Shown piece after piece: positions 32,696-37,769 of a DNA stretch of 37,769 nucleotides. Under the pieces are notes generated by a model, which was given only the letters and a program-made list of their open reading frames with translations, had not been told where the DNA came from and ran no database searches. Source of the DNA: an uncultured Prevotella sp. (GTDB taxonomy: Bacteria > Bacteroidota > Bacteroidia > Bacteroidales > Bacteroidaceae). The position numbers were made by a program, and so were the translations under genes. Within the stretch, counting starts at the first letter, position 1, and each line of letters opens with the position of its first letter. Where the stretch lies: contig CABSIA010000013.1 of NCBI GenBank assembly GCA_902477645.1, positions 1 through 37,769 of the forward strand, in the 5' to 3' direction.

Positions 32696-33547
32696 ATGAG
32701 AACTTACAAGACAATTATCCTTTCAGCACTGGCAATGTCGCTCACAATGCCGGCTATAGCCCAAAACAGGAATTGGCAAATGGTATGGCACGATGAGTTC
32801 GAGACCGACGGCAGGCCAAACGAGAAGATATGGAGCTTTGAGAACGGATTTGCCCGAAACCACGAGGACCAGTGGTATCAGGAAGACAACGCATGGTGCG
32901 AGCAGGGCAGGCTGATAATAGAGGCAAGAGGCGAGAAACGCAAAAACCCGCTGTGGCGGCAGGGCAGCACAGACTGGCGGCACAGCCGTGACTCCATACG
33001 CTACACGTCGTCATCGCTCAACACAAGCAAAAGTTTCTCTTTCCTGTACGGGCGGCTTGAGGTAAGGGCGCGCATTCCCGTGACGGGCGGCGCATGGCCT
33101 GCGATATGGACATTGGGCAAAGGTATGGAATGGCCGTCGTGTGGAGAAATCGACATTATGGAGTTTTACCGCATAAACGGCGTTCCGCATATTCTTGCCA
33201 ACTTCGCATGGGGCGACGACCAGCACTGGCACGCCATCTGGAACAGCTCACGCACTCCATTCAGCCATTTTCTTGAGAAAGACCCGCTGTGGGCAAGCAA
33301 ATACCACGTGTGGCGGATGGACTGGGACGAGAAGGCGATAAAAATTTATCTCGACGACGAGCTGCTGAATGAGACAAAAATGGCAGACGTAAGAAACGGC
33401 AGCATAGGCAACCACGAAAATCCGTTTACCAAACCCCAATACATTTTGCTGAACCTCGCAATGGGCGGCGACAATGGCGGCGAGATAGACAACGCCCAGC
33501 TGCCTATACGCTACGAGATTGACTATGTAAGGGTGTATAGGAAATAA
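32696..33547 (+). CDS. Secreted glycoside hydrolase family 16 protein (283 aa)
   Basis: Predicted retaining endo-beta-glucanase/galactanase of GH16, acting on beta-1,3- or mixed-linkage glucans or related polysaccharides. The signal peptide is MRTYKTIILSALAMSLTMPAIAQ. The catalytic signature is GEIDIMEF at 150-157: Glu151 nucleophile, Asp153 assisting, Glu156 acid/base. Further family features are WHDEFETDGRPNEKIWSFE, SFLYGRLEVRARIPVTGGAW and PAIWTLG. The end VRVYRK is the final strand. Length suits a single-domain GH16 with no binding module and no sorting tail, so it is probably periplasmic. The subfamily (laminarinase, lichenase or other) cannot be fixed by eye. Confidence 0.94.
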   Translation: MRTYKTIILSALAMSLTMPAIAQNRNWQMVWHDEFETDGRPNEKIWSFENGFARNHEDQWYQEDNAWCEQGRLIIEARGEKRKNPLWRQGSTDWRHSRDSIRYTSSSLNTSKSFSFLYGRLEVRARIPVTGGAWPAIWTLGKGMEWPSCGEIDIMEFYRINGVPHILANFAWGDDQHWHAIWNSSRTPFSHFLEKDPLWASKYHVWRMDWDEKAIKIYLDDELLNETKMADVRNGSIGNHENPFTKPQYILLNLAMGGDNGGEIDNAQLPIRYEIDYVRVYRK

Positions 33548-33590
33548 AGAGCGGCCAGACAAATATCTATTTAAAATAACGCACAAGAAC

Positions 33591-33623
33591 TTGTAATAGT
33601 TTCAAATTTTATGCTTATATTTG
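33591..33623 (+). promoter_or_regulatory. Putative promoter of the toxin-antitoxin pair
   Basis: TTG at 33591-33593 and TATATTTG at 33616-33623 are 22 bases apart, close to the Bacteroides pattern. It lies 24 bases before the antitoxin ATG. Confidence 0.5.
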
Positions 33624-33646
33624 CAGAAAATTCATAAAAAGAGACA

Positions 33647-33877
33647 ATGGCAACAACTACAACAACTCCTATGGCAGAAATAACTTTGCATGTCAACGAT
33701 GTATCATTGCTGAACGAAATTAAGCGTGTTGTAAAAATGATACGTGGCGTAGACTCCGTTACTGTAAAAAAAACTCCAAAACTTACTTCGTACGAACGCT
33801 CAAAAGCCGACATAAAAGCCGGACGTGTTTACACTTACGACAGCTTGGATGACCTTATAAAAGAAATTGAAGAATGA
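33647..33877 (+). CDS. Antitoxin of a YafQ-type toxin-antitoxin pair (76 aa)
   Basis: Short acidic-ended protein directly before the toxin; its TGA overlaps the toxin ATG by four bases, the usual layout of type II modules. The N-terminal part (ITLHVNDVSLLNEIKRVVKM) could form a strand and helices for DNA binding or dimerisation. The middle (TSYERSKADIKAGRVYTYDS) and the C-terminal helix (LDDLIKEIEE) would wrap the toxin. It does not look like canonical DinJ; the family is uncertain. It is expected to neutralise the toxin and repress the shared promoter. Confidence 0.8.
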   Translation: MATTTTTPMAEITLHVNDVSLLNEIKRVVKMIRGVDSVTVKKTPKLTSYERSKADIKAGRVYTYDSLDDLIKEIEE

Positions 33878-34158
33878 CAAAATACAAACTTCAAGTAACA
33901 GGAAATTTCAAACGGGATGTAAAACGGTGCAAAAAACGCGGCCTGCCTCTCCAAGAACTTTGGAATGTAGTCGAAATGCTTTTGTGTGGGGATGCGTTGC
34001 CTGCAAAATTTAATGTCCACAAGCTTCATGGCAACCATTCAGACGAATGGGAATGCCACATTCGCCCAGACTGGCTACTGGTATGGGAACAACATGATGA
34101 CGAGCTGATACTTCTATTTACAAATACAGGATCGCATAGTGATATTTTTCAGAAATAA
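33874..34158 (+). CDS. YafQ/RelE-family mRNA interferase toxin (94 aa)
   Basis: Resembles E. coli YafQ, a ribosome-dependent endoribonuclease that cuts mRNA in the A site. By hand alignment the catalytic residues are kept: His49 (E. coli His50) in VHKLHG, His62 (His63) and Asp66 (Asp67) in CHIRPDWLLVW, His88 (His87) and Phe92 (Phe91) in GSHSDIF. The family's usual arginine in the RTGTH motif is replaced by Asn84 (NTGSH). Length is normal. Start overlaps the antitoxin stop (ATGA), so translation is coupled. The gene ends inside the convergent terminator. Confidence 0.9.
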   Translation: MTKYKLQVTGNFKRDVKRCKKRGLPLQELWNVVEMLLCGDALPAKFNVHKLHGNHSDEWECHIRPDWLLVWEQHDDELILLFTNTGSHSDIFQK

Positions 34159-34190
34159 ATTAAGGGACTCAACCGAGTCCCTTAATTTTT
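34157..34190. terminator. Bidirectional intrinsic terminator
   Basis: A perfect 14-bp stem (34157-34170 with 34175-34188, core AAGGGACTC/GAGTCCCTT) has a 4-base loop AACC and U-runs on both strands. It sits between the converging toxin and NUDIX genes and overlaps both stop codons (TAA 34156-34158; TGA at 34171-34169). Confidence 0.92.
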
Positions 34191-34693
34191 ATTTTCTCCA
34201 CACCTTTTCTGATGCTTGCCAAACCAAAATCGGCAGGATTGATTTCATCCGGGCTTAACCAAAGACACTCGGCGGCATCGTCCATGGCCCGTAAGACGGA
34301 GGTGTCGGCAACCTCGCACTGGAAAAACATGTCGAGCGTGGGAATGTTGAAACCGCTGTAGCAGTACATGTTTGGCAGAGAGAAAAGAAAGCGGCATGAG
34401 GTGACGGCCATGTTGGTCTCCTCCATAACCTCACGGGCCACTCCCTGCTCCGCAGTCTCGCCAATGTCAGAAAATCCGCCTGGCAGGTCGAGTGTTCCCT
34501 TGGCAGGCTCTTCCTTTCGTCTTACCACCAGAATTTTCCCCTCAGCATTGCGAATCAGCGCAACGTATGCGGCGCTGGGGTTCAGAAACTGCTCGAACCC
34601 GCAATTGCCGCATTTTTTGCTCTTACCGCTGCTTTCGGCAAACAGACGACTGCCACAGCACGGACAGTATTTAAACTTGTCTAACGGATGCAT
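34169..34693 (-). CDS. NUDIX hydrolase with N-terminal zinc ribbon (174 aa)
   Basis: Predicted pyrophosphohydrolase of a nucleoside-diphosphate-linked substrate, with the layout of NudC-like zinc-ribbon NUDIX proteins. The zinc ribbon is at 10-31 (YCPCCG and KCGNCG). The NUDIX box runs from Gly73 to about 95 (GGFSDIGETAEQGVAREVME, then ET); Glu79, Arg87, Glu88, Glu91 and Glu92 are the expected catalytic and metal positions, while the usual late Gly is Asn94. The substrate is not deducible. It is 11 bases downstream of the PafA-like gene on the same strand, so the two are probably co-transcribed. Its stop codon lies in the terminator hairpin. Confidence 0.92.
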   Translation of the reverse strand: MHPLDKFKYCPCCGSRLFAESSGKSKKCGNCGFEQFLNPSAAYVALIRNAEGKILVVRRKEEPAKGTLDLPGGFSDIGETAEQGVAREVMEETNMAVTSCRFLFSLPNMYCYSGFNIPTLDMFFQCEVADTSVLRAMDDAAECLWLSPDEINPADFGLASIRKGVEKIKIKGLG

Positions 34694-34704
34694 AACGGCT
34701 CAAA

Positions 34705-36177
34705 TCAGAAGATTATCGGGTTGCCGATGCAGCCGTTTGGCTGCTGAATGCGCAGAATGTCGCAGATTGTGGCGGCAGTATCAACGAGTCGTGTTGGAGC
34801 CGAGGTGCGTCCATGCTTCACGTTCCATCCCATGAACAGCAACGGAATATGTGCGTCGTATGTGTTCCAGTTAAAGTGTGTGGCACCCCTGTAGTTGTTG
34901 TCAAACGCCCATGTGAATGTGGCAGGCTGTGGCAAAATCATAATATCGCCCGAACGGTGCCAGTTGTAGCCGTTTATAATACGTTCCTTGACAATTGCAG
35001 GAACATTGGCTGTAGCGGCATTTTCCAAATCAACAACCCATGCGAGGTCTTTCTCCTTGCGCAACTGCTTGATGACAAACGCCTTTACACCGTCAACATC
35101 GATGGCATTTTCCTCAAGCCACCCGTGATTGAGATAAATACGGCTGTCCATATAGGCGTTGATGTATTTGCCCTCTTTGCCATATTTTTTAACTAAGTCG
35201 GCATTGATATTTTTCACCACTTTGCCTTCATCCCAGCCACCACCTGCAAGTTTGTGCTCGTTCATATAGTTCGGATTGTGGCATCCGCCATGGTCGGCAG
35301 TGAGGAAGACGAGATATTCACCCTTGCCCACCTCTTGGTCGAGGAAGCTGAGGAAATGCTCAAGCCCCTTGTCTGTGGCCATATACACGGCGTTGTGCTC
35401 CTCGCCTTTAGTGCCGTAGGTGTGTGCCATGGCATCGGTCGACGAGATGCTGACGCAAATCATATCGGTATATTCTCCCTTGCCGAGTCCCTCGTTCTTG
35501 ACTGCAGCCTCAGCCATATCGAATGTCAGAGTTGTTCCGTCGGGAATTGATTTCGGATCAACACCAGGTTTTATTTTATTTGATTTGTTGAATTTGTCGA
35601 CCCATTTCGGCAATTCTTTCATGTAATAAGTGCTTGTGACGAAGCGTCCGGCCTTAACGTCGTACCAATAGGCGGCATTGGCAGAGCGTCCGGCAGGCAA
35701 AATGGCGGCACGGTCTTTCAGGGCCACGCCTATGACCTTGGAGTTGAAGTCTGAGAACAGGCGTATCTGGTCGCCAATAGTTGTAGAAAGCAGATTGCAG
35801 GGCGACATTCTGCCGGCCTCATTTTTTGTCCCGACAGGCTCTACTGACGCATCGGTACAGCAATAAACCTCCTTGCCGTTGAGGAAGAAATTGTTGCCGG
35901 CAATACCGTGAATGGCTGGCGTGGTGCCGGTGTAAGTGCTCGCATGGCCTACGGCTGTTATTGTGGGCAGATAGTTTATCATGTGGTTGTCGCACGAATA
36001 GCCCTCGCTCATAAGGCGTTTGAAGCCGCCCTCACAATATTCATCGTAGTAATACTGGAGATATTCCCACCGCATCTGGTCTATAATAATTCCTACAACC
36101 AGCTTCGGCCTGCCGTTCTGTGCATTGGCTGCAATACCCGAAAGCACCAATGCCAATATTATAACAAGTTTTCTCAT
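34705..36177 (-). CDS. PafA-like alkaline phosphatase superfamily protein (490 aa)
   Basis: Secreted metal-dependent phosphomonoesterase/phosphodiesterase of the alkaline phosphatase superfamily, close to the PafA/NPP-like Bacteroidetes enzymes. Start at ATG 36177 (MRKLVIILALVLSGIAANAQ, signal peptide); the 13-codon extension upstream would precede the signal. Metal-binding Asp33 is in IIDQMRWEYL, and the nucleophile is probably Thr74 in PTITAVGHAS. SSTDAMAHTYG and TADHGGCHNPNY supply further metal ligands. Likely use: releasing phosphate from organic phosphates in the periplasm. It lies upstream of the NUDIX gene in an apparent operon and is preceded by a repeat-rich gap. Confidence 0.92.
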   Translation of the reverse strand: MRKLVIILALVLSGIAANAQNGRPKLVVGIIIDQMRWEYLQYYYDEYCEGGFKRLMSEGYSCDNHMINYLPTITAVGHASTYTGTTPAIHGIAGNNFFLNGKEVYCCTDASVEPVGTKNEAGRMSPCNLLSTTIGDQIRLFSDFNSKVIGVALKDRAAILPAGRSANAAYWYDVKAGRFVTSTYYMKELPKWVDKFNKSNKIKPGVDPKSIPDGTTLTFDMAEAAVKNEGLGKGEYTDMICVSISSTDAMAHTYGTKGEEHNAVYMATDKGLEHFLSFLDQEVGKGEYLVFLTADHGGCHNPNYMNEHKLAGGGWDEGKVVKNINADLVKKYGKEGKYINAYMDSRIYLNHGWLEENAIDVDGVKAFVIKQLRKEKDLAWVVDLENAATANVPAIVKERIINGYNWHRSGDIMILPQPATFTWAFDNNYRGATHFNWNTYDAHIPLLFMGWNVKHGRTSAPTRLVDTAATICDILRIQQPNGCIGNPIIF

Positions 36178-36205
36178 TTGTTTGGATTTTTTTGATTTAC
36201 AATGC

Positions 36206-36221
36206 ATAATTGGCATGCGCC
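36206..36221. repeat. Left copy of the repeat pair flanking the thioredoxin-fold gene
   Basis: The 16 bases ATAATTGGCATGCGCC are the exact reverse complement of 37519-37534. AATTATGAATTATGAATT follows and overlaps the end of the adjacent gene. Confidence 0.85.
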
Positions 36222-36235
36222 GTAAAAATTATGAA

Positions 36236-37411
36236 TTATGAATTCAGCAGTGCCTTAATCTCCGCGTCAACATCCTTAATCTGCACATCGCGCTTATGCA
36301 GCGTGTTGTTTTTGTCGACAAGGAAGAAGGTTGGCAACTGCTGCACGTTGTACATTCCCAGCTCTGGCGCGTTGAGACCTTCCTCAGAGTGTACGCACAC
36401 CCATGGCAGGGCGGCAACGCTCGTTTTCCAGAAATGCTCGTCGGGGTCGAGGCTCACCTGATAAATCTCAAAACCCTGCGCATGGTATTTGTTGTAAAGC
36501 TCACGGAGCTGCATAATTCTGGCAGTGCTCTCATTTGTCGCGAAGACATGGAAATCGAGCATTACGACCTTGCCTTTCAGATCAGACAGTCGGCGCACAT
36601 TGCCTTTGTTGTCGGGCAACGCCACGTCTATAACTCCCGTGTACTCTATCTTGGCCGGATCAACAGACTTCTGCTGCTCAGCCTTCAGAATACGGATATT
36701 TTTCATTCCCTCAATGGCTATGTTGTGCAGGTTTAACCCACGCTCAGCCTCTGGGTAATAAGTGTCCCAGCTTGTTGCCACGGCAGCAAACACCTTAACA
36801 TCGTCCTCGCTGCTTCTCGGATTGAAAACCAGAACGTTGTCGTAGCCGAGAGCTATAGACTGGAACAGGGCAAAATAGGCGTACGCACGCATCGGCTCCT
36901 TGAAAATATAGTTGTTTTTCACGCCCTCTTTGTATTGCGCCAAGATGGTACGGACAGAATCTCTGACAACGTCTGAATTAAGGCTCACATTGCGGATAAT
37001 ATCGTTAACCGCCGCCTGCAATGCCATCTGGCCTACAGCCAGCTCCTTGATTTTCGCACAATCGTCGGAACCCGTAATCTCGTACTGGCTTGCCATAGTC
37101 GGGTACGAAGCCTTAACCGACACGGTCTCAGCAGAGTCGGCGGCAACGTTTATAATCTGTCCGGCTATGCGCAGACGATAGAACTCTGGTGCAGACGGAG
37201 CATCTGTAGAGAAGGAGAATTTTCCGTCGGCATCAAGTCTCAAAGAGTCGACAACTACAGGCCCGTTAAGGCTCATGTTCTCAAAATACAGCAGCGAGTC
37301 CTTGGCATCGGCGATATTGCCGCTTACCTCAAATTTTCCGTTGCCGCACGACGTTGTGCCAAGGGTTGCCAACACACAGGCAAAGGCAAAAACAGTTCTT
37401 GATAACTTCAT
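36236..37411 (-). CDS. DUF4369-type, thioredoxin-fold lipoprotein without CxxC (391 aa)
   Basis: Resembles the Bacteroidetes TlpA/AhpC-like proteins with an N-terminal DUF4369 domain. The signal ends in LGTTSC (Cys22), a plausible lipobox, so it is probably an envelope lipoprotein. About 25-125 is the DUF4369 part (FEVSGNIADAKDSLLYFENM). About 130-250 is helical. About 265-391 is the thioredoxin-like fold (DLKGKVVMLDFHVFATNEST, then LPTFFLVDKNNTLHKRD with the cis-Pro). Where redox members read WASWCxxC, this one reads HVFATNEST, so both redox cysteines are missing and ordinary thiol-disulfide activity is unlikely. Its final codons and stop fall inside an AATTCATAATT repeat. The -7 box TAACTTTG (37445-37438) lies just upstream. 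Confidence 0.88.
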   Translation of the reverse strand: MKLSRTVFAFACVLATLGTTSCGNGKFEVSGNIADAKDSLLYFENMSLNGPVVVDSLRLDADGKFSFSTDAPSAPEFYRLRIAGQIINVAADSAETVSVKASYPTMASQYEITGSDDCAKIKELAVGQMALQAAVNDIIRNVSLNSDVVRDSVRTILAQYKEGVKNNYIFKEPMRAYAYFALFQSIALGYDNVLVFNPRSSEDDVKVFAAVATSWDTYYPEAERGLNLHNIAIEGMKNIRILKAEQQKSVDPAKIEYTGVIDVALPDNKGNVRRLSDLKGKVVMLDFHVFATNESTARIMQLRELYNKYHAQGFEIYQVSLDPDEHFWKTSVAALPWVCVHSEEGLNAPELGMYNVQQLPTFFLVDKNNTLHKRDVQIKDVDAEIKALLNS

Positions 37412-37437
37412 TTTCGTTTTATATATATATTTTGCGA

Positions 37438-37445
37438 CAAAGTTA
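37438..37445 (-). promoter_or_regulatory. Putative -7 box of the thioredoxin-fold lipoprotein gene
   Basis: Minus-strand TAACTTTG matches TAnnTTTG, 26 bases before the ATG at 37411. No well-spaced -33 box; the sequence upstream is AT-rich repeat. Confidence 0.5.
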
Positions 37446-37580
37446 CTACAATTAATTCACAATTCATAATTTTTAATTCATAATTCATAATTTTCAATTC
37501 GCAATTCATAGTTTTAAGGGCGCATGCCAATTATGAATTATGCATTATGAATTATGAATTGAAAATTATGAATTATAAAA
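37446..37580. repeat. AATTCATAATT repeat block with 21-bp inverted repeat
   Basis: Multiple short units of AATTCATAATT/AATTATGAATT fill the gap between the divergent lipoprotein and pnp genes. Bases 37480-37500 and 37556-37576 are perfect reverse complements. In between, 37519-37534 matches the repeat at 36206-36221 in inverted orientation. Confidence 0.85.
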
Positions 37581-37626
37581 AAACAAAAATGTACATACTT
37601 TATTCGTTTATTCATTTTAAAATAGG

Positions 37627-37634
37627 TATCTTTG
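37627..37634 (+). promoter_or_regulatory. Putative -7 box of pnp
   Basis: TATCTTTG matches TAnnTTTG, 54 bases before the pnp ATG. The -33 region shows only weak TTTA-type matches. Confidence 0.5.
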
Positions 37635-37687
37635 CACGATTTATAATTTTTAGATGTTTGACAAAACAACAACATTAAGTTTTTTAG

Positions 37688-37769
37688 ATGAACGTAATTA
37701 CGAAAACAGTTCAATTGCCTGATGGAAGAACCATCACAATTGAGACCGGAAAAGTTGCAAAACAGGCTG
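37688..37769 (+). CDS. pnp: Polyribonucleotide nucleotidyltransferase, 5' end only
   Basis: Only 27 codons are visible before the window ends: MNVITKTVQLPDGRTITIET, then GKVAKQA. This matches the N-terminus of Bacteroidales PNPase as I remember it. PNPase degrades RNA 3' to 5' by phosphorolysis and acts in mRNA turnover in the cytoplasm. The start follows a -7 box at 37627-37634. The catalytic core and the KH and S1 domains lie outside the window, so the call rests on the N-terminus alone. Confidence 0.8.
   Translation, partial: MNVITKTVQLPDGRTITIETGKVAKQA

Overview
The window looks like a chromosomal segment of a Bacteroidales bacterium, most likely Prevotella-like. Four secreted proteins end in short type IX secretion (T9SS)-style sorting tails. 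Promoters carry the Bacteroidetes -7 box TAnnTTTG, and most starts lack a Shine-Dalgarno sequence. The gene set also fits: S46 dipeptidyl-peptidase, PafA-like phosphatase, DUF3109 protein, SpmA/SpmB-type fusion, PDDEXK_2 protein, and the start of a Bacteroidales-type polynucleotide phosphorylase. No rRNA, tRNA, CRISPR array or insertion sequence was seen.

Layout. Bases 1-5751 (minus strand) hold a surface-protein cluster: the 5' part of a putative alginate-lyase-family protein, an 878-residue modular secreted protein, a 60-residue peptide with an acidic tail, and a 617-residue secreted paralogue of the 878-residue protein. Bases 6122-10176 (minus) are housekeeping: a DUF3109 protein, uracil-DNA glycosylase, cofactor-independent phosphoglycerate mutase and a PDDEXK_2 protein with a tandem-repeat tail. 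Bases 10191-20034 (minus) hold an M6-type metalloprotease, a GH2 glycosidase, and an apparent operon of a SpmA/SpmB-type membrane protein, a flippase and a DPP7-type S46 peptidase. Bases 20079-24656 (minus) encode a 1525-residue secreted protein with internal duplications. From 25048 the plus strand carries topA, aroK, speA, argB, an ECF sigma factor with an overlapping membrane protein, a GH16 glucanase and a YafQ-type toxin-antitoxin pair. The minus strand then has a NUDIX hydrolase, a PafA-like phosphatase and a thioredoxin-fold lipoprotein without its CxxC. The window closes with the start of pnp on the plus strand.

Together the genes mix central metabolism (glycolysis, shikimate, arginine/polyamine), DNA maintenance (Ung, TopA), and an outward-facing set for glycans and peptides (GH2, GH16, putative lyase, M6, S46, PafA, T9SS-tailed proteins). 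No SusC/SusD pair and no T9SS machinery gene is present.

The intergenic DNA is unusually structured. There are several clean intrinsic terminators, a 232-bp nested palindrome between speA and argB, a 28-bp inverted repeat before speA, a 26-bp perfect hairpin before topA, two diverged copies of a 90-nt element with 22-nt periodicity, AT-rich paired repeats, and a repeat pair flanking the thioredoxin-fold gene. The most promising novelties are the peptide-plus-paralogues cluster, these repeat families, a GH2 enzyme that seems to lack its Ig-like domain, and the CxxC-less thioredoxin-fold lipoprotein. All calls come from reading the sequence; no database search was run.
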